Of a stretch of DNA of 64,000 nucleotides, positions 33,855 to 44,437 are shown piece after piece. Made by a program: the position numbers and the translations under genes. The first letter of the stretch is position 1. The number at the start of each line of letters is the position of its first letter. The DNA lies in contig AJFK01000095.1 of assembly GCA_000467715.1 (NCBI GenBank), positions 62,001 to 126,000 on the forward strand, read 5' to 3'. This stretch comes from Hysterium pulicare CBS 123377. Taxonomy: Eukaryota > Ascomycota > Dothideomycetes > Hysteriales > Hysteriaceae. Under the pieces are notes generated by a model that was not told the origin of the DNA, made no database searches, and was given only the letters and a program-made list of their open reading frames with translations.

Positions 33855-34984
33855 AACTTTAGGGCTCGGAAAGTATTTCAAGAGTTAGCGAAGTACATTC
33901 TCCGGCTCTCAAGACGGCTTGACCACCTTCGCATTTCTTCTAGTGAATTGGAATCTTTCTAGAAGCGATGCTTCTCGGACGTTCCGCCTCTTTCACTTTA
34001 TGGAAATGATATCAGAAGTATTGCTCCTAAGAAACATTGCTCCTACCCAAACCAAATAGACTAGTGAAACTCGAAAAAGAACCTTGGTTTCTCAGAACAA
34101 ATGCTTCTCCTACGATTTTGTACGAATTTGATTTTCGTAAATGAATCAAAACCTCTCTAAGCGATTTCTTCTCTTGCCGTTTTCACGACTTTAATATAAA
34201 TACAATGCTACTAATAGCCATCGCTTCCATTTCCAATATCAAAGCATTGCTTTCGAGCAAATTGACTTCTATCACGCTATTTCGAATTCGTAATTTCCGA
34301 CCTAAAAGCAATGCTTCCAGAACTAGTTGGACTTTCTTTGACAGATTTGGGCTTGAGCAAAATTAGTAAAGGTTTTGACTCGTCACTCGAATTCTATAAA
34401 TACATTTGCCCTACTGTTTTTTCCCCTTCCAGGCCTTCTCAGAATGCGATATCCATATAATGAAGTGGACTGGTTTGGAAACTCCTCATTGATCTTCTCT
34501 ACTTAATCGCAAATGCCCTTCAACTAACGTGAGAGCCTTCAACGCTCAATACAACTGAAGGACAAAAATCAACTCTATGTATCTGTCTGATAGCATGGGA
34601 TGGCATGCCACTCCATGCTAATTCACGGACTCTCGACGTAGTCGAAACACAAACCACCGTGTCTAGAGACTGTCACGCGCTCCGCAGTTCACGTCTTTTC
34701 CAACCTAGCGTGCCTTCACAATGGTATAGCTATCAGAGCTTCAACGAATTTGTGAGACTATGTTGCTTCACAAAACGTCAGGGCATGAAATCACCAACAT
34801 CTGAGCAAATAAGACGCCCAACTTGACCTCTTGCAATGACAACATCCTCTCTACCACTACCACTACTCTGGCTGCCACCCAGTTCGCTTCGTCTTCGAAC
34901 TCAACCAGTACTCGTTAACGATACGAAAACACCGGTGGACCCCTTCTACCCCCCTGCAAAATATCGACTTTCCAATCTCAAACC
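33855..34984. other. AT-rich intergenic region with spaced imperfect repeats
   Basis: Between 33960 and 34320 the motif AAGC(G/A)ATGCTTC and variants recurs eight times, often 53-65 bp apart (near 33963, 34016, 34034, 34099, 34158, 34218, 34243 and 34304). No gene was recognised. The right part is the likely promoter of the gene at 34985. Confidence 0.4.
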
Positions 34985-35371
34985 ATGAACATCGAAATGT
35001 CTCGAAACAACCACGACCTCTTTCCCCCAACTATGGAGCCAGCGAACGAAGTAGACAACTCTACCCACTTCTCCTCAGACGAAGACACGCTCATCCCCTC
35101 CGGCTTCTCTAGCTCAAGCTCCATGTCCATGGAAGCCACAACAGCGCCAATCAACGCCGCATCAAACTTCGCCAATGCGGGGAGCATCTATCCTACTACC
35201 GTCGGTAACCTGTATGCTCGTTCAAGCTTTTCACCATGTTCCTACCCAGCAGCCGATGGCAGCTACATGCAATGCTGTCAGTGCGGGAAGACAACTTTCA
35301 AGGAAGATAGTTTGATTGCTTGTCTTCACTGTGGGCATACCTTCTGTTTGGATTATTGTAAGGAGTGTTAG
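34985..35371 (+). CDS. small orphan protein with C-terminal Cys-rich zinc-ribbon-like motif
   Basis: The 128-aa frame starts at ATG 34985 and is Ser/Ala-rich and acidic for about 90 residues. The last 35 residues then contain CCQCGKTTF, CLHCGHTF and CLDYCKEC: CxxC, CxxCGH and CxxxCxxC pairs that could hold one or two zinc ions in a ribbon or degenerate RING arrangement. I do not recognise a named family. The placement of a compact Cys cluster after a disordered tail supports a real protein. No intron is needed. Confidence 0.6.
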   Translation: MNIEMSRNNHDLFPPTMEPANEVDNSTHFSSDEDTLIPSGFSSSSSMSMEATTAPINAASNFANAGSIYPTTVGNLYARSSFSPCSYPAADGSYMQCCQCGKTTFKEDSLIACLHCGHTFCLDYCKEC

Positions 35372-35946
35372 GTGGGTAATTTGTTGAGAAGATGAATTTG
35401 GGGTTTGATAGGGGGTTTGCTGAGAGCTCATGAATCATGGCTAAAAAGCTTACTGAGTTGCTCCTAATCCCTAGTTGAGCAAATTCGGAATTAAGCTAAG
35501 CCATACGTATACTAGAACGATTACTCTAGCGTAATGAGAATAATCATAAGGCCTCTACGGCCGCTGGAGGTGGTGAGTTGGATCTGAATCTGAATGATAT
35601 TATCTGGTAAATTTGATCAGAATGATTCAGTTGTCCCTTGATGTTGCTCAATGTTGCTTAGGGGCGTATGATACGTTTACATCAGTGATTCAATTCACAT
35701 TGTACAGAAAGTACAGATTGTGAAGGAAGACTCTCATTCCCTTGCGCCTTTATTGCTTTCACGAGCCTCGCACAATGCACACCACTTCATTGTTAAACAG
35801 TATCTTCCGCACCCCTTATATACGGGTTTTCTTTTTCGATAATTCCAATCATTCCTAAATCATACGCTAAACATCTTTGGCTGAATATCGTCTCATCAAA
35901 AGACTTTATAAACATCCATTCCTAGCATTACACAAACGTCAACGTC
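35372..35946. other. intergenic, promoter of the following gene
   Basis: TTATATAC at 35816-35823 lies about 130 bp before the next ATG and is a plausible TATA element. No gene was recognised. Confidence 0.5.
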
Positions 35947-36444
35947 ATGGCAAAATCCTACATCACGGACTGGACTTCACCAGCCAGTTATTCCGAGGAC
36001 GTCGTCATGAGAGACGGTCCCCTTTGCCTTACCATCGCAGAAGACATCCCCTTCACGAATCTAGTATACGAATTCCCTACCATCATCCACCATTTCGACG
36101 CCTCCTCCTCCCAAATCGTCCTCACTCCTGAAGTGACAACCCTCGAAGGCGCCATCCTAGCCCTAAAGTGGTTCGACCCCGAAGATGAGCATGGATGGCG
36201 CCCGAAAACCCTGGTTGAGGCCTTGAAACTGTACCAGACCTTCCATCTGTTTGGCTATACTGACTTGGATGACTTCGAGGAGGATATCTGGAGTGATCTG
36301 GGTCTAGGTGTTACTACGGAGGAGATGGAAACGATGTGGGAATTGAGGGAGATGGAGGGGATGGAGCTTTTCAAAGCGCATCTTATGTATGCGCTTAATC
36401 TGAGGAGGTTTAAAGGGGTTTATGGTGGTTGGGGGTATTCGTGA
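35947..36444 (+). CDS. 165-aa protein of unknown function
   Basis: The single-exon protein is acidic with no signal peptide. Residues 20-70 alternate hydrophobic and polar residues (LCLTIAEDIPFTNLVYEFP, then QIVLTPEV), suggesting beta structure. Residues 75-165 look helical (LEGAILALKWF, TLVEALKLYQTFHLFGY, LFKAHLMYALNLRRF). The shape of short strands followed by a helical bundle recalls small fungal BTB-like proteins, but no diagnostic motif is present, so this is only a hint. Confidence 0.6.
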   Translation: MAKSYITDWTSPASYSEDVVMRDGPLCLTIAEDIPFTNLVYEFPTIIHHFDASSSQIVLTPEVTTLEGAILALKWFDPEDEHGWRPKTLVEALKLYQTFHLFGYTDLDDFEEDIWSDLGLGVTTEEMETMWELREMEGMELFKAHLMYALNLRRFKGVYGGWGYS

Positions 36445-37083
36445 ACGAGAAGGTAGAATTCAATAAAGAAGATGAGATTGTGGTTATGAAATAGAAATCT
36501 TCAAGTGAACTTCAATTGTCAAGAAGTTAAAAAGTGTCTCTTGGTGGTATCCCCAGCCAGTAGATAAAGTTCCGAGGAACTAATTCCGCTCATTCACTCA
36601 TTCACCCTCACATAAACCGGTGAAAGCCCCACAACCGAACCACGCTAAGGCCTGAGAGCCTCGCACCTCGAATTGTAGCATTGGGCTTCAGTAATCAACA
36701 CTTTTCCCAATGTTTCCTAATTAGGAAGGTCTTGGCATAGTCTTCCTTGAGAATAGCAAAGGGATAAGTCCACACCACTGAACGCCATAGGTCTCCACCA
36801 GGGACAACCAGCATCAACAAAGTCAACCGTGACAAGTTATAATATGATTCGTTGATCTGTAAGACTTGCTGCAACTGGCTGATCTCGGTAAGCAAAAAAA
36901 TTGAGTTCACATGACAAGGGTAGAAATTACTAATTGGAAGATAGGAATGTCTAAAATTATTTAAGAAGATGGAGAAGAACAATAAGGACAAAATTCTATC
37001 GTCATAATGCATCAGTGAAGAAAGAACGTGCTGGAGCTAAATTAGAGTACATTAGCGCAGCGTATTCGAGTGAGCCACATAAC
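36445..37083. other. convergent intergenic region
   Basis: 3' flanks of the 165-aa protein gene and of the first J-domain gene. No gene was recognised. Confidence 0.5.
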
Positions 37084-38172
37084 TCAATCATGTCCACGGA
37101 GTGCACTAGGGAACTCCCCAGTTCGATCGTACTGCTTGCGTGTACCTGGATCTGAGAGAACATCGAATGCTTGGTTGATAATAGCCATCTTCTCGGTAGC
37201 ATCATCCTTTTTCTCCAGCTTGACGCGATCAGGGTGATTCGCCAGAGATAATTCACGGTGCGCCTTCCTGATTTCGTCAGGGGATGCTGTCTTTGAGACT
37301 CTAAGTGTTATGTAGAGATCCACCTCTGGTCTATTCGTGACGCGCGAAGAAATCATGCGTTCGTATTCGTCCAGCTTCTTAAAAAATCTATTCAAGAGAA
37401 GAAGACCTCCAGTTTGGGGAGGAGCAGAACCGAAGCAAGTTTTATATGCTTCGAAAAATGCATTCTCATCATTTTTTGAACTCTTGTATGCTTTATAGAA
37501 GGCCTTGCGGAACTTATCACTTTCGATGTCCCCAAATCGTGCAGAGGGACGATGTGAGCTAGAGTTGAATGACCCATGATCCACTTCTTTCGGCGGCGTG
37601 AAATCGGGGTGGAATGGATTGGAGGCATCATCACGTCTCCTCTCGAACGTGGAAGTAGTGTCAGCACGACGGGGTTTAGTGGAAGGAGGTGAGCTTTTGT
37701 AGGTGCTCTCACGACGAGGGGGTGCGGCGCGTCGGGGTGTTGGTTCGCTTTCAGAGCGCTGCGGTCCCGAGCGAGATAGATGATTGTATGAACGGACTCT
37801 CGGGTTTGGTGGTTGAGTTGCCTGGCGGAGAGGCCTGTGCGGATAATCATCGAACTCCTTGTATTTCTTTGTGAACTGTGATCTTGAGTTATGTGCTGGA
37901 GTTCTTACCTCAGGACCGTGGGAACAATTATCATTATCAAATTGCTCGGGTTCCCTTGCAATATTTGGCCTTGAATTACGTGGCTGTGTTCTGCTCCGAG
38001 ACGGGCCATGGCGATAATCATCCTCATCGTGATATTCTTCCCTATCGTAGCCTTCCACTCCAGGGTGATCATCGTAAGGTGGATTGTGCTGGATGAATTC
38101 CATAGGGTCATGCGAGGTTCGGATTTCAACGAAAGTACCGGGGGCAGCGCAAATTGTGATGTTTCTATGCAT
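37084..38172 (-). CDS. J-domain (DnaJ-like) protein, J domain at C-terminus
   Basis: The 362-aa single-exon protein carries a J domain in its last 75 residues: DLYITLRVSKTASPDEIRKA, then the HPD signature at 313-315, then the DVLSD and KQYDRTG helix. J domains stimulate Hsp70 ATPase through HPD. The first 200 residues are Arg/Pro/His-rich and disordered. Residues about 200-265 form a helical block (FRKAFYKAYKSS...AFFEAYKTC) that also occurs in the neighbour. The J domain is normally N-terminal in DnaJ proteins, so this layout is unusual. The closest relative seen is the next gene (38850-40031), which has the same order of parts and the same RTGE-PSAL ending, so the two arose by tandem duplication and have diverged strongly. 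Confidence 0.85.
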   Translation of the reverse strand: MHRNITICAAPGTFVEIRTSHDPMEFIQHNPPYDDHPGVEGYDREEYHDEDDYRHGPSRSRTQPRNSRPNIAREPEQFDNDNCSHGPEVRTPAHNSRSQFTKKYKEFDDYPHRPLRQATQPPNPRVRSYNHLSRSGPQRSESEPTPRRAAPPRRESTYKSSPPSTKPRRADTTSTFERRRDDASNPFHPDFTPPKEVDHGSFNSSSHRPSARFGDIESDKFRKAFYKAYKSSKNDENAFFEAYKTCFGSAPPQTGGLLLLNRFFKKLDEYERMISSRVTNRPEVDLYITLRVSKTASPDEIRKAHRELSLANHPDRVKLEKKDDATEKMAIINQAFDVLSDPGTRKQYDRTGEFPSALRGHD

Positions 38173-38849
38173 TGTATTCTTCGACTATGGTGCAGTTTAG
38201 AACTCCATATGGCGGCGTTACTGCAGAGGTATATTGTGGAACGAGGTTAGGAAAAGCTTGAAGAAAGGTGGACGTTTTAGAAAGTTAAAATATGCATGGA
38301 AAACTTGAAACCGTATTATGTAGATTTGCAGTCATGGTGCTCAAAGCGCTAACAGTCATACCACATTGACACGATAGGCGTCGCTAATCGTCATGGCGAA
38401 ATGCATTATCAGTTCAAGAAGAGCGGTGATCTAGAGGCGGAATCTACACGATGAATGGAATCAAAAGCATGTGCGGGCATTTTTGGTAGCTAATTGAAAT
38501 TAACGATAGTAACATTAGAAGATTAAAGTTGAATACATCATTCAGTAATTAAAGATTCATGAATGAACGGCTTACACTTGTGACTCGCGGAAATTAGACC
38601 ATCGATCTCACCCCACAAAGACTATACCGTTCTTCTATACCTTTGTGACTCCTTTGCCGCCTTTGTCTATTCGCGCTCTTGCTAATCAGTTCGAAGACTC
38701 CATCCCTAAAGGGAAAAATGACTACTCGATTTCTTGTAGGCGATCAGCCTTGACTGAGTATATTGTGCGAAATGCCATATCCGGAGCCACAAATGTAAAC
38801 GTACTCAGATACGCTAAGGATCTCCCCGTTCATATCTACGAGTATCAAC
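38173..38849. other. intergenic between the two J-domain genes
   Basis: No gene was recognised. The region is AT-rich and presumably holds the promoter of the first gene and the 3' flank of the second. Confidence 0.5.
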
Positions 38850-40031
38850 TTAAAGCGCGCTCGGAAGCTCACCTGTTCTATCGTACTTCTCCCGCAGTTT
38901 TGAATCCGAAAGAACATCATAAGCCTGGTTAATGCGTGCCATTTGCTCCGTTGCAGCTTGTTTCTCCTCCGGCTTAGCACGATCCGGATGATGTTGCATG
39001 CATAACTTACGGTGTGCCTTCTTGAGATCGTCTTGGGAGGCAGACCTTGGAACACCAAGAACTTTGTAAAGATCCTCTTCTGACTTATTCGAGGGCTGTT
39101 GCTGGGGCATCCCACCGCTAAATCCAGAGAAACCATGGGGCCGGCTGTTGTAGCTCCAACCATGACCAGGGCCGCCGCCATAGAAGTTCTGATGATGCCG
39201 GCTGTTGTTAGGACGTGGACCACCGGTAGGATCAGGATCATATCCAGGCTCGTAAGTGTTAGTATCTTCAGGAGCATGGCCGTCCGAGGTAGAACCACCA
39301 ACCCTACTAAAAAATTCCTGGAAAGACTGGAAACTCATGGCGGGATTAGTACCACAGCAAAACCTATGGGCAACGATAAATGCTTCGTCCTTAGTCGCTC
39401 CTCTGATCCGTGCATTTTGGAAGACTCTAGTAAAGCGATCGCTTCTAGCATCACTAGGCCGCTGGGACTGTTGGCGTGAATTGGAGTTTGATGACCGCGA
39501 ACCTGCTCTACCGGCGGTAGGATCGGAGTTAAATCGATCGCCTCGACGGTCAGCATAGTTTCGATCAGAGGCCGGCCTATCCGGACGAGATTGATGCTGA
39601 CGAGAACGGCTACCAGCGGAAGTGCTGTCACGATGGCTGGAGTTGCTGTTATGCCTCGAAGACTCACTCTCAGAGGGTCGCCGTCGGGCGCGGAATTGAT
39701 CGCTATGCGAACGACCCCCAGGATCTCGTGGATCAGAAAAGGGAGTAGGCCCATACGGACGCCGGAAATCATCTTGAGTGTGGCGACGAGGGGGCGAAGA
39801 TCTAGAGTGGTCTTCGAAGCCAAAACGCCCTTCGAAAGCTGAGCTACCAAATGGCGGACGGGTGCGAAATGGGTTTGGACTAGCTGGAGGAGTGGTCTCA
39901 TATCCATCATCTGAATCACCGTAGTCGCCATCCGAGTAATCGTAATGAGGATCGTACCGAGGATTGTAACGAGGATCATAGCAAGGATCGCCCCCCCGAG
40001 AAAACATTCCTTCACGTGGGTTGTAGGACAT
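38850..40031 (-). CDS. J-domain (DnaJ-like) protein, tandem paralogue
   Basis: The 393-aa single-exon protein starts at ATG 40031. The N-terminus has short tandem YDPRY-type repeats and an acidic Tyr/Asp stretch, then a long Arg/Ser-rich disordered segment. A helical block (FTRVFQNARIRGATKDEAFI...) corresponds to that of the neighbour. The J domain is at the end: DLYKVLGVPRSASQDDLKKA, HPD at 348-350, DVLSD and EKYDRTGELPSAL. A co-chaperone role with Hsp70 is inferred from HPD. TATAAAAG on the minus strand at 40113-40120 lies about 85 bp upstream of the ATG. A GTGAGC after the RTG codons could be a donor, but the neighbour reads through the same place, so no intron was called. Confidence 0.85.
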   Translation of the reverse strand: MSYNPREGMFSRGGDPCYDPRYNPRYDPHYDYSDGDYGDSDDGYETTPPASPNPFRTRPPFGSSAFEGRFGFEDHSRSSPPRRHTQDDFRRPYGPTPFSDPRDPGGRSHSDQFRARRRPSESESSRHNSNSSHRDSTSAGSRSRQHQSRPDRPASDRNYADRRGDRFNSDPTAGRAGSRSSNSNSRQQSQRPSDARSDRFTRVFQNARIRGATKDEAFIVAHRFCCGTNPAMSFQSFQEFFSRVGGSTSDGHAPEDTNTYEPGYDPDPTGGPRPNNSRHHQNFYGGGPGHGWSYNSRPHGFSGFSGGMPQQQPSNKSEEDLYKVLGVPRSASQDDLKKAHRKLCMQHHPDRAKPEEKQAATEQMARINQAYDVLSDSKLREKYDRTGELPSAL

Positions 40032-40112
40032 CTTAGCTGTTGGAGTTGAGTGTAGAACACAGTGAGAAAGGTTGATCTGAGTGTGTATTGACGAGACCTA
40101 AGGGGAGCATCG

Positions 40113-40120
40113 TGCTTTTA
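40113..40120 (-). promoter_or_regulatory. TATA box of the second J-domain gene
   Basis: A perfect TATAAAAG reads toward the gene, about 82 bp before its ATG. Confidence 0.65.
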
Positions 40121-41174
40121 TAGGGTAAACCATTAATAAATCCTTTGTGCCAACTAGCGAATTGTGAGAAATCATAAAATGAATATGTTATGTATATACA
40201 ATGATCGCGGCTATCGGGTCACGTAATCGTAATAGTTAAGTCCTGAAGCTTCACAATTGACCGAGTGGCAGAACAATGCTTTTATGTCCCCTCACATTTG
40301 TTGAGATGAGAACAAGCTCAGTTTTGATGTAGCTGGAAGCTTCACGAGTGAACAAAGTGCTCGGCGAACTAAGACAAAGACAGTCAGTAGGGGTGCTCCT
40401 TGACTATACATAACAACGGTAGCACTTCTTTGTGCCTTTCGAATACTTGTGCAATCCAACATTTCCATGCCATTTATTGTCTTATTTTTTTCCACAGGAG
40501 TTCTTTGCATCTATACAGGTGGCTATCTCTCGACCTCCGCAAGTCTTCTATCCTGTGATAAAATATGGTGCATATGATCTATGACTAAGTGCGTCTCCGG
40601 AAGACTCCAATGCCAGTCATCATTGTGTTCGAGAAATGCGAGATGAATGCCTCTAAAGGTGTTTGAAGAGTGGCGGTCTGATGGAAGGGACTTGCAGCAA
40701 CGGAGAATGATAGCAGATCGATCCTGGCAAAAACATGTAATACATGGGTGTTGGACGCTTTTGAGATGAAATTATGGATGGTATGCTGAGTGAGGTGGTG
40801 CAAAAATCGGAGATGAAGAACGTCGCATTCTGTTGCCAAGAGATTTAAGAAGCTTATTCATCTCACGTGACTATCTAGATGAGATCAAGTGGCTTTTTCC
40901 AGGTTCTCTTATGGATGAGAGGGATCATTCAAATACCGCATCAACAATAAGTACTCATGGTTAATAGTTGAGAGTTGAGGCCCCGAAAGTTATTCTTGGA
41001 TTGTATATTATTTACGGATTGGCAGGTTTAATTTAAAACTATATGAATATCCAAAAGACTCCGAATCCAGATATAAAAATGCCCAATGATTAATGCAACA
41101 AAACCGCTATGCGAAGCCCTCATAAGCTTCAGAAGTCAAAGCCATCAGTCTTGTCAAGCCATGCTAGAGCGCGT
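40121..41174. other. intergenic region, about 1 kb
   Basis: Upstream of the J-domain gene and downstream of the But2-like gene. Short minus-strand frames at 40292-40839 have no features. Nothing was called. Confidence 0.5.
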
Positions 41175-41675
41175 CTAGCAGTTGTAGGTCATGGTAATAC
41201 CAGCATCCTTGGTATCGGCAAAAGCCACGTCACCAGCATCAGTTTGACTTCCAATGGACATCTTGTATATCATAGTGGAGGCGCATGTGAAGCTGTTGAT
41301 GACAAATTTGGTAGCAGCAACCGGGCTACTGGTGAAGTCGACAGTTCCGACCTGGCTTCCCTTGGACGGACCATCTTCGGCGAAGACATAGACTTTGCTA
41401 TTGCCGGAACTGGTGATCGGGTAGCCGGCAGGGAAGTTGACTTCAAGCTGGCAGCCGTATGATCCAGCGGGGATGTTGGAGAAAGTGACGAAATCATCGC
41501 GCTTGTTGGCACCTCCGGCATCTTGCTTGATCTCGTAGTTGATTGGGAAGCCGATGGATTGGGGGTAGGCGACGCTGCAAGCACGGCGCTCGAGGTTGGA
41601 TGCCGGAGTTGTGGGAGCGGCAGAGGTCATGAGAGCAGAACTCAAAAGAGCAGCGGCGATGGTGATGTACTGCAT
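41175..41675 (-). CDS. secreted But2 C-terminal-domain-like protein
   Basis: The 166-aa single-exon protein has an N-terminal signal peptide (about residues 1-19, ending in a small-residue TSAAP site). A short propeptide-like stretch ending in ERR, a possible Kex2-type cleavage site, follows. The mature part is a beta-rich domain with SVAYPQSIGFPINYEI, FSNIPAGSYGCQLEVNFPAG, and cysteines that could pair (the last residue is Cys). This layout fits the But2 C-terminal domain family of small fungal secreted proteins; their molecular role is unknown. The minus-strand TATAAAG at 41824-41830 is about 150 bp upstream. Family assignment is from pattern memory. Confidence 0.8.
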   Translation of the reverse strand: MQYITIAAALLSSALMTSAAPTTPASNLERRACSVAYPQSIGFPINYEIKQDAGGANKRDDFVTFSNIPAGSYGCQLEVNFPAGYPITSSGNSKVYVFAEDGPSKGSQVGTVDFTSSPVAATKFVINSFTCASTMIYKMSIGSQTDAGDVAFADTKDAGITMTYNC

Positions 41676-41823
41676 GTTTGAGAAAAAAGGTTGGTGACTT
41701 TGAAAGAGAAAACCGAGCTAGGTTTAAGGGGATTATAAGAATAGGTAAGTTGAGAAAGAGCTGTTGATTGAAGTTGAAATTGTTGATGAGTTGATGATGG
41801 CCTATTCTCGACTGCTTGCTCGT

Positions 41824-41830
41824 CTTTATA
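41824..41830 (-). promoter_or_regulatory. TATA box of the But2-like gene
   Basis: TATAAAG reads toward the gene, about 150 bp before its ATG. Confidence 0.5.
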
Positions 41831-42972
41831 CTTAAAGCGTCCGTATACAAGAGCTCCGTGAATCTATAATTAACTATCGCCTCTTCTCTTTGGGGCCACC
41901 GCCAGACGAAGCTCACGAGGACATGGTTGCGTAGGTATAGCGTGATCGAATGCAACGCTGGTTCGGAATACGGGACGTTAATCATGACTGTGACACTTGG
42001 AAAATAACATCTCAAATGGTGTTCCACGGCGTTCTGGATGTAATACGCATTACACGAATGAAACGCTGAGTTATTTTCGTGTCGCTCTGTGTTCTCCATC
42101 GGATTGGGTGAGAGTGCGATGGCGGCCATGGCTGGTTTACCACAGCCACATCAGCCTAGGTCTCCAAAGATTACAAAACTTCAGAATACGGGCAACAACT
42201 GACGACCTCATGGATGTCAGCGTCGCCTTAGCCAGACATTGATCGATCCATGGACGCTTGAGAACGGACTCTGTCAGCACTCACTTTCAGCCGCAACCAA
42301 AGACTCAAATACTGGCCGCCTGGCCGGTGCTCCCGGCAACGTCACCTCTCTACCTCCAAACGCATCCTACCTCAGTAGAACGTCCGCTCAGCATGTGTAA
42401 GTATCCTTGACGAAACCTTCGGAACGTATTTCGAAATTTCGTTCTACCACCTAAGAGCTGTGGGGTTTGGATTTCCACCGCGTCATGTGTCGCAAGAGAT
42501 GCTAGTTACTTGGAGAAAGAAGTGGTTGTACTCTAAAGTCCGTCGCGACTATGATGTGATTGTTGATTCGTTTTATGCCACTCGTAGCATATCAATGGAA
42601 TTTGAGATTTGAATGAGGTGCGTCCTTTGGAAAGTGATGTTTTTCAAGCAGAAGCTAACAATATACCTTAACCTTATCCTTGCTAGGGCCAACACCTATC
42701 TCGACCTAGTTGGGCTCTAGCTTGGGGTACTTATCACGATGTCGGCTCCTTCGAGGACCATGTCTCCCTCTCCCTATTTCCCGACGGTGAAACTCTGGAG
42801 TTGCGAGTTTTTCAACGACATTTCTGCCATCGTAGCTCCCCTAGGTATGGTTTTTCCTTGAGGCGCGCCTGGGTATCGACCGCGCATCGACACCAATTGT
42901 ACGAACAGGTGTTGTGGGAGGTCTCTAGATCGACAAATTGAGCCAAGTTGCAAGCGGCTACCGAAAAAGGTC
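41831..42972. other. divergent intergenic region
   Basis: This region lies between the But2-like gene and the acyltransferase gene, which are transcribed away from each other. No gene was recognised. Confidence 0.5.
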
Positions 42973-44437
42973 ATGGACTCGCCAACCTTACTTCAGCAGT
43001 ATTCGATCCCACTATTCTATCTTGTCAACATTCTGGGTCTAGGACTGCATCCAAGTGCCTTCCGAACACTTCTTACATTACCAGCGGTACCTCTTTTGGT
43101 AGCTCAATCATATTTGCGCAAGGACAAACAGTACTTGGGCGATGAATACTCCCTGAACTGCATGCTCTTAACTCTGGTGTTTACTTACATTGATCAAATA
43201 GTGTACGTAAGGTCCGGGTACAAAGTCCATGTCGCCGTCTTTGTACTTTTCTCTTATATGTTCACTACCCGCATCCCACTCAAGCAGTATCTGAAACACT
43301 ATAAGAAGAAGTATTGAACGGGTTGTGGCAGTACCAACACCCTTTTTAAAGTTCATGCTAATTGTACTCCCACCTTTAGGTTGGCCAACCCGGACAAGGA
43401 GCAATGGCACAAGCTTCGAAGTCAAGAGGACACCCAGAAAGGCCCAAGCAAGCACAGCGCAGTCCGAAACTCCTTTCCCCGGCGATTTTGGTGGGGGCTT
43501 CAGCTTGCAATGTACTGCCGCTATGTCGGCTGGTCCCAACAAGTGAAGAATATCCCAAAGGCCCCCCCTGCAAATTAATTCTAGATGGTGAGGGGGGCAA
43601 ACTTGATTGGGTTTGGAAGTTTGCTGATTACTGCTAGGATTTTCACTATACGAAAGTTTTTCAGATTGATCTTTATGTTCATCATTGCGGACACTGCTGT
43701 CTCATACTCTGCTTCTACACCGCATGGAGCATATCTCGGCTACGAAAATGGCAAGACGATCGTTGACCCGTTCTCTGCCCCACAGTCGACGCAATTCATC
43801 CTATGTTGGATTCACATAGTTATCACATATTCCAGCATGGAAGCGATGAATTGTGCTGCAGCCATTGTTTCCGTGCTTTTGACCCTCGCTTCTCCTCACG
43901 ACTGCCCACGTCTGTTTGGAGATTTGCGCGAAATGTATACAGTTCGTAGAGCTTGGTCGTCAGTAACACCCGTCTCACTTTGGTTATTTGTGAGCTGACG
44001 CTTTCATCAGAATTACTTGGCACCAGTTAATGCGTCGGATCACTTCCACGTTTGGGATCCTATTCGCCCGGGACCTCCTTCACCTACGCAAAGGATCATT
44101 TGGCTCCAGGTACATTCAGTTATTCGTCGGCTTCCTAATCAGTGCTGTAATTCATGCTGGAGCTTCAATGCTCTGTAATCGTACCCTCAAAGATAATGGG
44201 GAAATGGTCTTCTTTATGGCCCAAGCTATGATCATCATGATCGAAGACCATGTGCTCAACTGTGGTCGATACCTTGGTCTGCAAGATTCGCTAGCTTGGC
44301 GTATCATGGGTTACTTGTGGACTATTATTTGGTTCGGGATATCAACACGAATCTATTCATTTCCACTTATTTACAAAGGAATGTGGACACACCATCCTAC
44401 CATGGATTTCTTTGGCGTGGGCCCTTCAAAAGCCTAA
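42973..44437 (+). CDS. wax-synthase-like membrane-bound acyltransferase
   Basis: Four exons (42973-43202, 43380-43542, 43585-43958, 44011-44437) give 398 codons. Introns are 177, 42 and 52 bp. Joining them restores family-like blocks: NPDKEQWHKL after the first junction, TWHQLMRR after the third, and a membrane segment with the presumed catalytic His (SAVIHAGASM). The product has about eight hydrophobic segments, matching fungal wax-synthase-domain acyltransferases of the MBOAT group, which acetylate or acylate terpenoids and other alcohols in the ER. The substrate is unknown, and no synthase gene lies nearby. The second intron is very short and removes two in-frame stops just after a KNIP-like conserved string, so partial decay of the gene is a real alternative. 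Confidence 0.75.

Noticed and set aside
39099-40060. Long frames antisense to the J-domain gene
   Set aside because: They are shadows of the Arg/Ser/Gly-rich coding sequence; only the minus frame ending in the J domain has a domain and a TATA.
42973-44437. Part of a terpenoid biosynthetic cluster
   Set aside because: No terpene cyclase, polyketide synthase, P450 or prenyltransferase is present in the window.
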